Shown: positions 25,426 through 34,262 of the stretch, one piece after another
How positions within the stretch are numbered: the stretch's first letter is position 1
Layout: each line of letters starts with the position of its first letter
Source of the DNA: Gaiellales bacterium
GTDB taxonomy: Bacteria; Actinomycetota; Thermoleophilia; Gaiellales; JAICJC01
Direction: 5' to 3'
DNA length: 64,000 nucleotides
Assembly (NCBI GenBank): GCA_036403155.1
Contig: DASWRM010000073.1
Coordinates: 1-64,000 of the forward strand
Translations under genes and position numbers: made by a program
The notes under the pieces: model-generated
Told to the model about the DNA's origin: nothing
The model's input: the letters and a program-made list of their open reading frames with translations, nothing else
Database searches by the model: none

Positions 25426-26610
25426 ATGCCGGAGCAGGAGCAGGCCGTTCGGCCCTTCAGCGACGAGGAGTACCGCGCGCGCGGCGCCCGCGTACGGGAC
25501 GAGATGGGCCGCAGGTCGGTCGACGTCCTGCTCGTCCTCTCGCCTCCGAATCTGTACTACCTGACCGGCTTCGAGTCGATCTGGTATCCGCCGCGCGCTC
25601 CCGTCGGCGTGCTGGTGTCCGCTGACAGCGAGGACGTTGTCTTTGTAGACTACGAACGGCATCAGACGCTGGTCGAGCAGGTCGCGCTCTACGACGACGC
25701 GGTGTTCTACGACTACGCCACCGCGGTCGACCAGATCTGCGCCGCGATCAGCGCGCGCGGCTGGGCGTCGTCCTCGGTCGGCATCGAGCGGTGGACGACC
25801 TCGCCCGGTGCGCCCATCGTCGACCGCATCGCCGCGGCGATCGCCGGCCTCGGCGCCCGCGTCGTCGACGGCGACTGGATCGTCGACCGCGTGCGGCTGG
25901 TGAAGAGCGAGGCGGAGCTCGCATCGGTGCGCCGTGCCGCTGAGATCGTCGACGCCGCCGTCGGGTCGCTCGCCGACTACGTACGGCCGGGCAGGACGGA
26001 GCTCGAGATCGCTGCCCACCTGGACGCCGTGATGGCCGGCATGGGCGGCGAGGATCCGGCGATCCGGACGATGGTGTCGGCCGGGCCGCTGGTCTGGTGC
26101 CGGACGCACTCCCCGCCGTCGACGCGTCCGGTCGAAGCGGGTGACGTGATGTACGTCGACTGCTGCGGCGTGGTCAACCGCTACCACGTGGACGTCTGTC
26201 GCACCTTCGCGATCGGGCGTGACCATCCGGAGGCGCGGGCGATCCTGGAGCAGACGGCGGGCAGCGTCGAGGAGGTGATCGCGGCCGTGCGGCCGGGCGA
26301 CCCGCTCGACGTGGCGCAGCGCGTCGCGGAGGACTATGTCTTCTCACGCTTCCCGCGCGAGCAGGTGTGGTGGGTCGGCGGCTATGCCCTCGGCATCGCG
26401 ATGCCGCCCAACTGGGTCGGGCACACCTATCTGGCGAACGATGCGTTCGAGCGGTTCACCTGGGAGCCCGGCTACACCACCAACTACGAGAACATCCTGT
26501 TCGACCGCCATGGGGGCTACACCGCCAGCTACATGGAGACGCTGCTGATGGGGCCGGAGCGGATCGAGGTGCTGTCCAAGCTGCCGCGCACGCTCACGGT
26601 GCTCGGGTAG
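25426..26610 (+). CDS. M24-family metallopeptidase/creatinase-like hydrolase
   Basis: 394 residues. N-terminal creatinase-type domain with PPNLYYLTGFESIWYPP; C-terminal pita-bread domain with metal ligands in VMYVDCCGVVNRYHVDVCRTF (two Asp), GHTYLAND (His), NYENILFD (Glu) and YMETLLMG (Glu). Includes Xaa-Pro aminopeptidases, creatinase and amide or amidine hydrolases; the missing GxGxG-H-E wording of classic prolidases leans toward a non-peptide hydrolase. A 14-bp AT-rich identity with the ligase 2 gene lies at 25637-25650. Followed by a convergent hairpin. Confidence 0.87.
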   Translation: MPEQEQAVRPFSDEEYRARGARVRDEMGRRSVDVLLVLSPPNLYYLTGFESIWYPPRAPVGVLVSADSEDVVFVDYERHQTLVEQVALYDDAVFYDYATAVDQICAAISARGWASSSVGIERWTTSPGAPIVDRIAAAIAGLGARVVDGDWIVDRVRLVKSEAELASVRRAAEIVDAAVGSLADYVRPGRTELEIAAHLDAVMAGMGGEDPAIRTMVSAGPLVWCRTHSPPSTRPVEAGDVMYVDCCGVVNRYHVDVCRTFAIGRDHPEARAILEQTAGSVEEVIAAVRPGDPLDVAQRVAEDYVFSRFPREQVWWVGGYALGIAMPPNWVGHTYLANDAFERFTWEPGYTTNYENILFDRHGGYTASYMETLLMGPERIEVLSKLPRTLTVLG

Positions 26611-26619
26611 CCGCCGGTA

Positions 26620-26665
26620 CGGGGGGCCGGGCGGCCGGGGGAGCGCAACGGACGCCGGCCCCCCG
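26620..26665. terminator. Bidirectional hairpin between M24 and GNAT genes
   Basis: CGGGGGGCCGG (26620-26630) and CCGGCCCCCCG (26655-26665) are perfect 11-bp arms around a 24-nt loop, placed between two convergent stop codons. No T-run follows. Confidence 0.55.
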
Positions 26666-26666
26666 C

Positions 26667-27170
26667 CTACTCGGTCAGCGTGCGGGTGAGGACGTCACCT
26701 GTCTCCCCATGCTCAATCGCCGTGCCATACCGCTGCCATCCGCAGCACTCGTAGAACCCGGCGGCATGCTCGGTGAACACCCATAGCCGCGGCACGCGGT
26801 GCCCGGCGGCGAACTCCTCAAGCGCCGCCAGCAGCCGCCTGCCCACGCCCGCCCCGCGGTACTGCGGCCGCACCACCATGCCGCACACCCACGGCGAGCG
26901 GTCACGGACGGCGTCGATCTCAAATTCGTGCAGTTGAACCGTTCCGACCGCGCGCGAACCGTCCACAGCGACGAAACCGGCGGACGTGGGTAGATGGAGT
27001 CGGCTGTCCTGCTCCGCTTCCCGGAGCCAGCGTTCGCGTGGATCGTCGGCGTGCTCGGCTCCCCATTCGTCCCACGCCATTTCGACCACCTGCGGCACCA
27101 GTTCCGGGGCGTCCGCCAGCGTCGCGATCTTGACGAACAGCCCTCGCTGACGTTCATCTGACCTGGCCAT
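26667..27170 (-). CDS. GNAT-family N-acetyltransferase
   Basis: 167 residues. Acetyl-CoA motif A is MVVRPQYRGAGVGRRLLAALEEFA, followed by RLWVFTEHAAGFYECCGWQRYG, the usual beta5-alpha4 segment where the acceptor Tyr sits. N-terminal part has ELVPQVVEMAWDEWG. It transfers acetyl from acetyl-CoA to an unidentified amine. A TATGGT box (27182-27177 on the minus strand) lies exactly 6 nt before ATG 27170, predicting a leaderless transcript. Confidence 0.9.
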   Translation of the reverse strand: MARSDERQRGLFVKIATLADAPELVPQVVEMAWDEWGAEHADDPRERWLREAEQDSRLHLPTSAGFVAVDGSRAVGTVQLHEFEIDAVRDRSPWVCGMVVRPQYRGAGVGRRLLAALEEFAAGHRVPRLWVFTEHAAGFYECCGWQRYGTAIEHGETGDVLTRTLTE

Positions 27171-27176
27171 GCAGAG

Positions 27177-27182
27177 ACCATA
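27177..27182 (-). promoter_or_regulatory. -10 box of GNAT gene (leaderless layout)
   Basis: TATGGT on the minus strand, 6 nt upstream of the ATG at 27170. No clear -35. Confidence 0.45.
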
Positions 27183-27315
27183 CGCGCGCCGGGAGCAGGA
27201 ACGGCCGTTCCCGTGAGGGTGGCGCGTGCTTCAACGGCGGTGCACCACGTGTTCGACCGCGATGCGGGCGAGACCGTGCCGCCGCCATCGTGTTCCTGCG
27301 GCATGCGGGAGCGCG

Positions 27316-27344
27316 TCGACAACCACGGCCGCCGGCCGTATGCT
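27316..27344 (+). promoter_or_regulatory. Predicted leaderless promoter of secreted-protein gene
   Basis: TCGACA (27316-27321), 17-nt spacer, TATGCT (27339-27344), then 6 nt to ATG 27351; transcription should begin at or next to the start codon. Confidence 0.55.
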
Positions 27345-27350
27345 CGTCAC

Positions 27351-28010
27351 ATGCGGCGCGCGATCCTCTCCATGCTGGCACTCGCCGGCGCGCTGTGGGC
27401 TGCCAGCGCGGGTGGCACGGTCGCCGCGCCGGCGCTCCGCACGCACATCGCGATCACGCGCCCCTGCAGCGTTTCCGATGTCCCGCACGGGCTCGAGCAG
27501 GTCGACATCGCCGGCCTCGACGGGCCGTTCGTCGTCCCGGCGTCACTGCGCCGGCCGCCCCTGGTCGAGTTCATCGCGCCACCGGTCGCGGGTGCCACCG
27601 TCACCGACGCACTCGGCCTCTTCGCCTCGGGGCCGCTGGCGGCGAACCAGGTATACGACCGCAACTACCGGTGGGCCGGAAGCTTCGCGCTGACCGTCGA
27701 CACGACCGCTGCGGTCGTCAACGGCAGGGTGGACGTGAAGATGCGCGCGGTGCCCCGTCGGGCGGCGGTCGGCCACCGGATCGCAGTGCAATGGGCGACC
27801 TCGCGGCCCCGTGGCTACGTCTTCGACATCCAGCGCCGCACGCCGGGATCGCGGCACTGGCGCCTCTTCCGCTCGGGCACCAAGCGCCTGCTCGGATGCG
27901 CGACTCCCTCCCGGTCGGGCACGTACCACTGGCGGGCTCGGATGCGCAAGGCATCGAGCGGGGCGCACAGTCGGTACAGCCCGGCGATCCGCGTGCGCAT
28001 CACGTCCTAG
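27351..28010 (+). CDS. Secreted protein of unknown function
   Basis: 219 residues. Basic start MRRAILSM, hydrophobic core and small residues before APALRT form a Sec signal peptide (cleavage near residues 26-28). The mature protein is rich in beta strands, with two fibronectin/Ig-like halves suggested by FALTVDTTAAVVNGRVDVKMRA and YVFDIQRRTPGSRHWRLF, the latter like FnIII 'structured as difference of terms' repeats in actinobacterial secreted proteins. Ends basic (RIRVRITS-like tail). No enzyme motif. Probably surface or extracellular. Promoter predicted at 27316-27344. Confidence 0.7.
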   Translation: MRRAILSMLALAGALWAASAGGTVAAPALRTHIAITRPCSVSDVPHGLEQVDIAGLDGPFVVPASLRRPPLVEFIAPPVAGATVTDALGLFASGPLAANQVYDRNYRWAGSFALTVDTTAAVVNGRVDVKMRAVPRRAAVGHRIAVQWATSRPRGYVFDIQRRTPGSRHWRLFRSGTKRLLGCATPSRSGTYHWRARMRKASSGAHSRYSPAIRVRITS

Positions 28011-28053
28011 GGGTGCGCATGGAAACGCAGCCGAGGGTCCCAGGGCGAATCGC

Positions 28054-29154
28054 GTGATCGACGTCTTCTTCCACCCCGCTGTGCTCGGCCACGACACCGG
28101 CTCGGGGCTCTTCGAGGGCGGTCCCTCGGACCTGCTCGACGTCCCCGAGCTGCATCCGGAGAACGCGGAGCGTGTGCGCAACATGGTGTCGGTGCTGCGC
28201 CGCGGGCCTCTGGCCGACCGGATGCGCTGGCACGACGGCGCCGTGGCCACCGAGGAGGAGCTGGCGCGTGTCCACGAGCCGGCGTACATCGCGTCGATCC
28301 GCGAGGCGTGCGAGCAGGGCGGCCGGGTGTTCGCGCCGTCGACGCTGCTCACCGCCGACTCATGGGAGCCGGTGTGCGCCGCGGCCGGCACGGCGCTCGC
28401 GGCCGGCGAGGCCGTGCTGCGGGGCGAGGCGGCCGTGGCGTATGCGCTCGTGCGCCCGCCCGGCCACCACGCCGGCCCGGCGACCGCTGACGGCTACTGC
28501 TTCTTCAACAACGCGGCGCTGGTCGCCCAGCGGGGGCTGGACGGCGGATGCGCGCGCGTCGCCGTGATCGACTGGGATGTCCACCATGGCAACGGCACGC
28601 AGGCCTGCTTCTACGACCGCTCCGACGTGCTCACGGTCTCGATGCACATGCGGCACGGCAGCTGGGGCATCAGCCATCCGGAGACGGGCTCGGCGGCCGA
28701 GGTGGGCGTGGGCGCGGGCGCCGGCCACAACGTCAACGTCGAGCTGGGACTCGGGTCGGGCGCTCGGGCGTACCTGACAGCGTTCGAGCAGGTGGTCGCG
28801 CCGATCGTGCGCGCGTACGAGCCGGATCTGATCGTCGGCGCCTGCGGACAGGACGCGAGCGGGTTCGATCCGAACGGCCGCCAGAACCTGCTGATGAACG
28901 GGTTTCACCGGCTGGGACGCGCCGTCGGCGCGCTGGCGGCGGAGGTGTGCGACGGCCGCCTCGTGCTCGTGCAGGAGGGCGGCTACGCCCGGACCTACGC
29001 GGCCTACTGCCTGCACGCGACGCTGGAGGGGGTGCTCGGCACCGAGCGGCTGCTTCGCGACCCGATCGGCTACCTCCCGGACGACGCCACCAGGGGCGAG
29101 GGGGACATTGCGCTGCTGCGCACCTATCTCGCACCCTTCTGGGCGCTGCCCTGA
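28054..29154 (+). CDS. Histone-deacetylase-family / acetylpolyamine amidohydrolase
   Basis: 366 residues, zinc-dependent arginase-deacetylase fold. RPPGHHAGPATADGYCFFNN carries the catalytic tandem His, IDWDVHHGNGTQ the zinc Asp/His, and EGGYARTYAAYC the C-terminal Gly-rich loop. Bacterial members deacetylate acetylpolyamines or similar small N-acetyl amines in the cytosol. GTG start at 28054 fits the conserved DVFFHPAVL N terminus. Its 3' end overlaps the convergent EamA gene by 31 nt. Fits the amine-catabolism theme of the window. Confidence 0.9.
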   Translation: MIDVFFHPAVLGHDTGSGLFEGGPSDLLDVPELHPENAERVRNMVSVLRRGPLADRMRWHDGAVATEEELARVHEPAYIASIREACEQGGRVFAPSTLLTADSWEPVCAAAGTALAAGEAVLRGEAAVAYALVRPPGHHAGPATADGYCFFNNAALVAQRGLDGGCARVAVIDWDVHHGNGTQACFYDRSDVLTVSMHMRHGSWGISHPETGSAAEVGVGAGAGHNVNVELGLGSGARAYLTAFEQVVAPIVRAYEPDLIVGACGQDASGFDPNGRQNLLMNGFHRLGRAVGALAAEVCDGRLVLVQEGGYARTYAAYCLHATLEGVLGTERLLRDPIGYLPDDATRGEGDIALLRTYLAPFWALP

Positions 29155-30008
29155 GCCGATGACCGCGCCGCGCCGGCCGACGCGGCGACGACGAGCGCGA
29201 TCGCGGCGACCTCGACGGCCGTCGGGGTCTGCGCGAGCAGGAGGATCCCTACCACGACGGCGATCGCCGGCTCGAGGCTCACCATCACCCCGTACGCGGC
29301 CGCGCGCATCCGCCGCAGCGCGGCGAACTCGAGCGCGTACGGGATTGCGGTGAGCGCGCCGTTCGCGAACCCGAGCGCGACGGTGCCCGCGCCCACGTCC
29401 CCGCCCGGCGGTGCAAGTACGGCCGGCACGGCGAGCAGGAGCGTGGCCGCGCCGATCGACATGGTGAGGCCCTGCAGCCCGGGGATCGCCCTGCCCACCC
29501 GCTGCATCAGGATCGCGTACGCGCCCCAGCACGCGCCGTCCAGGCAGGCGAGCAGGATCCCCGCGGGGTTGAGCGACGCGCCGCCCGGGAAGCCGCCGAA
29601 GAGCGCGACCCCGGCGAACGCCATGACCACCCAGCCCACGTCCGCCCGGCTGCGCGAGCCGACCACCGCTACCGTCAGGGGGCCGACGAACGAGATGGTC
29701 ACGACGACGGCCAGCGGGATCCGCGCGACGGCGGCGTAGAAGCAGAGGTTCATCCCCGCCAGGGCGACGGCCACCATCGCCACGTCCCGGCCGGGGCCGC
29801 CGCGGATCGCCCGAAACGACGGACGTGCGACCGCTGCCAGCAGGACGGTCGCGACCGCGTTGCGGACGAACGCAGCACCGGCCGTCCCCAGCTCCGGCAG
29901 CACCTTCGCCCCCAGGCCGGTGCCAAGCTGGAAGGCGACCATCGCCCCGAGCAGCAGCGCCGGCGCGGGCACGCGCTCGTCGCCGGTCGCCGCGACGACG
30001 TCGCTCAC
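29124..30008 (-). CDS. EamA/DMT-family transporter
   Basis: 294 residues with ten hydrophobic segments in two homologous halves of five, the EamA layout. Typical phrases are PLAVVVTISFVGPLTVAV and the second-half YGVMVSLEPAIAVVVGILLLAQ. Likely an exporter of small metabolites or amino acids (RhtA-type). GTG start at 30008 overlaps the stop of the upstream MFS gene (GTGA), so both are in one operon. Overlaps the deacetylase-like gene tail-to-tail by 31 nt. Confidence 0.88.
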   Translation of the reverse strand: MSDVVAATGDERVPAPALLLGAMVAFQLGTGLGAKVLPELGTAGAAFVRNAVATVLLAAVARPSFRAIRGGPGRDVAMVAVALAGMNLCFYAAVARIPLAVVVTISFVGPLTVAVVGSRSRADVGWVVMAFAGVALFGGFPGGASLNPAGILLACLDGACWGAYAILMQRVGRAIPGLQGLTMSIGAATLLLAVPAVLAPPGGDVGAGTVALGFANGALTAIPYALEFAALRRMRAAAYGVMVSLEPAIAVVVGILLLAQTPTAVEVAAIALVVAASAGAARSSAQGSAQKGAR

Positions 30009-31168
30009 GACGCTGCCCGCGCGAGCGAGCCGCGGCGCACCCAGGCGGCGCCCGCCGCCGCGGCGGGAACGATCACGGCCAGCACGACCGCCGCCCCGCG
30101 GAAGGTGGCCACCGCGCCGCCCTGCGCGTAGAGGCGGCCGCCGAGCACCGCGCCCAGCGCTCCGCCGAGCCCGTTGCTCGTGCTGGTGAACAGCCCCTGG
30201 GCGACGGCGCCGACCCCCACAGGGGCAAGGCTCCTCGCCAGCGCGACCCCCGACACCCACATCAGCGCGAAGGTCGGGCCGTGCAGGAGCTGCAGCGCGA
30301 GGACGGCCCACGGCGAGCCGGCGAACGAGAGGGCCAGCCCGCGCAGCCCGTAGAGGACGAGGGCGATGACGAACGCGCGCCCGAGCCCGAGGCGCCCGAG
30401 GATCGCCGGGCCGCACATCATCACGGGCAGCTCGCTGATGGTGGCGATCAGGAGCGCCACGCCGACCAGACCGGTCGCGTGCATGCCGGCCAGGTAGAGC
30501 GGGAGGTACGCGTTGACCATGCTCATCCCCACACCGCCGATGAAGGCGACCCCCAGGAACATCCAGAGCGACCGGCTGCGCGTGAGCGCGCCGATGCGCG
30601 CGGTGAACCGCTCGGACGGTGGACGGTCCGCGACGGGCAGCCGCACCGCCGCGACCAGCAGCGCCGCCATCAAGGCGACGTAGATCGCGAAGATCCAGCG
30701 CGGGCCGACGTCCGCGACGACCCATCCCACCAGCGGTGCGGACGCGCCCCAGCCGATCGTCCCCCACAGCCGGAAGCGGCCGTAGCGCTCGGCTCGCGCG
30801 CCGAGCATCGTCAGCGCGCCGTTGTCGAGCAGCGAGTTGACGGGCGCGAACATCGCGGCCTGCAGGAGCGCGAACGGCACGACCAGCGCGAACGTCTCCG
30901 TGGTCGGGATCAACGCCGCGCCGCCCGCGGCGCCGGCGACCGCGATCACGAGGATCGCGCGGTGGCGGTGCGTCGCATCGGCGACGGCGCCCCAGGCGGG
31001 CGTCGCGAGCACGCTCATCAGCAGCGGGATGCCGAGCAGCCAGCCGATCTGCTGGGGCCCGAAGCCGAGGCTGCGGTAGTAGATCGAGACGAACGGGATC
31101 AGCGACGCCGCCGCGGCGAAGGCGAAGAAGTACGAGAGCCGCACGGCTGCTGCTGTCGGGCCGGTCAA
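30005..31168 (-). CDS. MFS transporter (12-helix, LacY/nucleoside-symporter-like)
   Basis: 387 residues, twelve hydrophobic segments. N-terminal YFFAFAAAASLIPFVSIYYRSLG and WLLGIPLLMSVLATPAWGAVAD match the MFS_1-like group that includes nucleoside/sugar:H+ symporters. Start TTG at 31168 gives the best N terminus and lies directly after GCGGAGG; VRLSYFF could be an alternative. Co-transcribed with the EamA gene. Substrate unknown. Confidence 0.82.
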   Translation of the reverse strand: MTGPTAAAVRLSYFFAFAAAASLIPFVSIYYRSLGFGPQQIGWLLGIPLLMSVLATPAWGAVADATHRHRAILVIAVAGAAGGAALIPTTETFALVVPFALLQAAMFAPVNSLLDNGALTMLGARAERYGRFRLWGTIGWGASAPLVGWVVADVGPRWIFAIYVALMAALLVAAVRLPVADRPPSERFTARIGALTRSRSLWMFLGVAFIGGVGMSMVNAYLPLYLAGMHATGLVGVALLIATISELPVMMCGPAILGRLGLGRAFVIALVLYGLRGLALSFAGSPWAVLALQLLHGPTFALMWVSGVALARSLAPVGVGAVAQGLFTSTSNGLGGALGAVLGGRLYAQGGAVATFRGAAVVLAVIVPAAAAGAAWVRRGSLARAAS

Positions 31169-31179
31169 CCTCCGCGATG

Positions 31180-33222
31180 CTAGCGGCCGGCGCCCTGCAG
31201 CCGAAGCTCGACCGTGCCCCAGCGCTCGGTGTCGCGCCGCGCATGCGTCCAGCCCGGCTCGAGCCGCAGGATCGTCCGCAGCAGCATCATGACGGCGGCC
31301 GACGCCATCGCGAGCGGCACCTGCGCGTCGGGGTACTCGACCGCGAAGCCGGTGTCCGCGCGGTCGTAGCCCGCGAACACCTCGGGCATCCGGTAGCCGT
31401 AGCAGCAGGCCGCGTCGAGCAGGGCGGCGGCGACCATGTCGGCCTGCTCCTCGAAGCCGTACCGCAGCAGCCCGGCGGCGGCGATCGCCGTGTCATGCGG
31501 CCACACCGAGCCGTTGTGGTAGGAGACCGGGTCGTAGGCCGCCTCGCCCCGCGCCATCGTGCGCACGCCGTAGCCGCTGAACATGGCGTCGCCGAGCAGC
31601 ACGTCCGCGACGCGGGCCGCCCTGTCCTGGTCGGCGATGCCCGCGAAGAGCACGTGCCCGGCGTTCGACGTGACGCTGTCGACCTGCCGCTTGTGCGCGT
31701 CGAGTGCCAGCGCGTACGTCCCTCGATCCTCCATCCAGAAGTCGCGGTTGAACCGCTCGCGGAGAGCCCCCGCCTCGTCGTCCAGCCGGTCGCCCAGCGC
31801 CGCGTCGCCCCACACGGCGCGGGCCAGCTCCGCGCACCGGCGCTTGGCGTCGTAGACGTAGGCCTGCACCTCGCAGACGGCCAGTGGGGTCTCGCCGAAG
31901 CGTCCGTCGCGGAACCGGATGGGATCGTCGGAGTCCTTCCAGCACTGGTTCTCGAGCCCGTTCTCCGTGTTCCGCCGCTGGTACTCGAGGTACCCGTCGC
32001 CGTCCGGGTCGCCCTCGCCCGCCATCCACTCCAGCGCGGCCCGCGCGGCCGGCTCGAGCTCGCGCGCGAGGCCGTCGTCGCCGGTGTGCCTGCGGTGCTC
32101 GTCGAGCAGCACGAGGAACAGCGGCGTCGCGTCCACGCTCCCGTAGTACGGGGAGTCCGGGCGCGTGCCGTCGTAGGCCGACTCGCCGGCGCGCAGCTCG
32201 TGGTGGATCTTGCCGTGGTCCTCGTCATAGCGGTCGATCGACGAGCGGCCCTGCAGCGCCGCCAGCGACCGCAGCGTCCCCTCGGCGGCGCCGTCGTCGA
32301 ACCCGAGCAGGCTGTAGCCGGCCCAGAAGGCGTCGCGCCCGAACAGCGCCATCAGCAGCGGCGCACCGGCGCCGAACGTGAAGCCGCGGCCGTCGCTCCG
32401 GTGGGCGGTCAGGATCTCGAGGTCGCGGATGCTCTGGCGGTAGATCGCCTCCATCTGCCGCCAGTCGGCATGCAGCCGCGGCAGGCGGTTCGCCCAGCCG
32501 TCGTGCTGGCGGCGCCTGGCGTCGAGCAGGGCGCGTGCGGTCTGCGCGTCGCGCGGCTCACCCACCCGGTCGGTCGGCGCCACGGTGACCGTGGCGCACC
32601 ACGAGCCATGCGCGGGGATGGCTGCGGAAAGCCGCAGCGTGCGGCCGTCGGCCCGGGCACCGTCGGCGGCGACCCGCACGGTCACCGATCGGCTGAAGCC
32701 GCCCTGCTCGTAGTCGAACCGCACCTCGTTTCCGCGGCCGGTGCACGACACGTCGCGCTCGCGCGGGCCGTCCCGCAGCTCGAAGATGTCGGCGAAGTCG
32801 GCATCCAGCTCGACCGCCAGCTCGCACTCGACCGGCTCCTCGCCGGCGTTGACGACCACCAGGTGGTGCACGAGCTCGATGTCGAGCACCACGTGGCGGT
32901 AGATCACCAGCGGCAGGCGCTCCCTGTCCTCGGGCCTTGGCCGCAGGCGGTATCGCGTGGCGAACGCGTCCACCGACTCGCTGGCGAAGAACTCCAGGGG
33001 CGCGCCGTCGAGCAGCAGCCGGAACGAGGACAGGAGGCGCGTGTCGCCCATGAAGTAGCCGCTCTGCGGATCGTCCGCGATGTCGATGTCGCCGCTCGGG
33101 TCGTTCGCGACCATGGCGCGCCAGTCCAGCCCGGCGGCGCGCGCCGCCCATGCGACGCGCTCGGACGGATCGGCGAGCCCGGCGCCCGGCTCCCGGGCTG
33201 TTGCCTGGCGGGCGGCTCCCAT
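31180..33222 (-). CDS. Glycogen debranching-type amylo-alpha-1,6-glucosidase
   Basis: 680 residues. N-terminal beta domain with SGYFMGDTRLLSSFRLLLDG (GDE_N_bis type) and a C-terminal (alpha/alpha)6 barrel with PLLMALFGRDAFWAGY, YYGSVDATPLFLVLL and SYHNGSVWPHDTAIAAAGLLRYG, the catalytic-barrel phrases of GH15/GH133-like enzymes. Cytosolic; hydrolyses alpha-1,6 links or trehalose-like or glucosylglycerate-like substrates. ATG at 33222 is 2 nt downstream of the SDR stop, so they form one transcript. Substrate choice between glycogen and compatible solutes is open. Confidence 0.87.
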   Translation of the reverse strand: MGAARQATAREPGAGLADPSERVAWAARAAGLDWRAMVANDPSGDIDIADDPQSGYFMGDTRLLSSFRLLLDGAPLEFFASESVDAFATRYRLRPRPEDRERLPLVIYRHVVLDIELVHHLVVVNAGEEPVECELAVELDADFADIFELRDGPRERDVSCTGRGNEVRFDYEQGGFSRSVTVRVAADGARADGRTLRLSAAIPAHGSWCATVTVAPTDRVGEPRDAQTARALLDARRRQHDGWANRLPRLHADWRQMEAIYRQSIRDLEILTAHRSDGRGFTFGAGAPLLMALFGRDAFWAGYSLLGFDDGAAEGTLRSLAALQGRSSIDRYDEDHGKIHHELRAGESAYDGTRPDSPYYGSVDATPLFLVLLDEHRRHTGDDGLARELEPAARAALEWMAGEGDPDGDGYLEYQRRNTENGLENQCWKDSDDPIRFRDGRFGETPLAVCEVQAYVYDAKRRCAELARAVWGDAALGDRLDDEAGALRERFNRDFWMEDRGTYALALDAHKRQVDSVTSNAGHVLFAGIADQDRAARVADVLLGDAMFSGYGVRTMARGEAAYDPVSYHNGSVWPHDTAIAAAGLLRYGFEEQADMVAAALLDAACCYGYRMPEVFAGYDRADTGFAVEYPDAQVPLAMASAAVMMLLRTILRLEPGWTHARRDTERWGTVELRLQGAGR

Positions 33223-33224
33223 CC

Positions 33225-33986
33225 TCAGCGCCCCGCGAGCCAGGCCGAGACGCCGGTGTACGGCCGCACGGGCGCGAACCGGATCAGCTTCATCCCGACC
33301 AGGTAGGGCAGCGGGAACACCGCCTCGGCCTTGTCGCGCTCGATCGCCCGGACGATCCGGCGCGCTGCGTCGGGCGCTTCGATCATGAACGGCATCGGGA
33401 ATCGGTTGCGCCTCGTCAGGGGCGTCCGCACGAACCCGGGATTGACCGTCTGGACGCGGATGCCGAGCGGCGCCAGGTCGATGCGCAGCGACTCCAGCAG
33501 GTTGATCTCGGCCGCCTTGGTCGTGCCGTAGGCCTCGGCGCGGGTGTAGCCGCGGTAGCCGGCCACGCTGGCGATGCCGACGATGCGCCCGGAGCCGCGG
33601 TCGACCATCGCCGGGAGCACGGCGTCGAGCGAGTTCACCATGCCGAGCAGGTTCGTCTCGATGTGCTCGCGGATCGGCGCGGAGTCCCAGTGCGCCACGT
33701 CCACCTGCTGCCACGTTCCCGCGCCCAGCACCGCCAGGTCGATGGGACCGAGATCGTGGCGGATCCGTTCGGCCAGCTCGACCAGCTGGTCGCGGTCACG
33801 GACGTCACCGGGATACGCGTGCACCTCGCCGGGCCCCTCGGCCGAGTCGGCCACCTGCTCGAGCAGCTCGGCGCGGCGCGCCGTGATCGCCACTTCGGCG
33901 CCGCCGGCTGCCAGCTCGCGCGCGAGCGCCGCGCCGATGCCGCTGGAACCGCCCGTGATCCATGCCCGCGTGCCCTCGATGCGCAT
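33225..33986 (-). CDS. SDR-family dehydrogenase (DltE/YqjQ-like)
   Basis: 253 residues. TGGSSGIG cofactor motif at residues 11-18, acidic GDVRDRD, GAGTW in place of NNAG, catalytic Ser in ASVAGYRG and YGTTK (Tyr-x3-Lys). VNPGFVRTPLTRRN follows. The C-terminal extension with VFPLPYLVGMKLIRFAPVRPYTGV is hydrophobic and typical of membrane-associated SDRs acting on lipids or polymers. ATG at 33986. Upstream of and co-transcribed with the debranching-type hydrolase. Confidence 0.87.
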   Translation of the reverse strand: MRIEGTRAWITGGSSGIGAALARELAAGGAEVAITARRAELLEQVADSAEGPGEVHAYPGDVRDRDQLVELAERIRHDLGPIDLAVLGAGTWQQVDVAHWDSAPIREHIETNLLGMVNSLDAVLPAMVDRGSGRIVGIASVAGYRGYTRAEAYGTTKAAEINLLESLRIDLAPLGIRVQTVNPGFVRTPLTRRNRFPMPFMIEAPDAARRIVRAIERDKAEAVFPLPYLVGMKLIRFAPVRPYTGVSAWLAGR

Positions 33987-34094
33987 GGGGACCGATCTAC
34001 ACCGGCGCACGGGCGCGGAAACGCCGCGAGCCGGTTTGCCGTGGTATGGAGGCGGGAACGCTCGCCCATGCCGACCGACCGAGGAGGAAGGGAC

Positions 34095-34262
34095 ATGGAG
34101 CCCGAGCATCAGCAGGTGAGGCCCGAGGCGGACGGGCCCGAGACGCCGCAGCCGCCGCAGCCGGATCAGCCGCCGCAGCCGGACGGCCCGCCGCATCCCG
34201 ATCCGCCGGCGCCGACCGCGGATCAGGGACGGGAGGGGCATCAGGAGGGAGGCAAGCTGTGA
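34095..34262 (+). CDS. Tiny proline-rich disordered protein
   Basis: 55 residues, about one third proline, with repeated PQPPQPD/QPDGPPHPD units between acidic and Gln-rich ends; no hydrophobic segment, so it must be disordered. A strong ribosome site GAGGAGGAAG lies 4-13 nt before the ATG, and the TGA overlaps the GTG of the next gene (GTGA), strong signs of real translation. No homologue recognised. It may serve as a leader peptide coupling translation of the downstream acidic protein, or as a linker-like interaction peptide. Confidence 0.6.
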   Translation: MEPEHQQVRPEADGPETPQPPQPDQPPQPDGPPHPDPPAPTADQGREGHQEGGKL

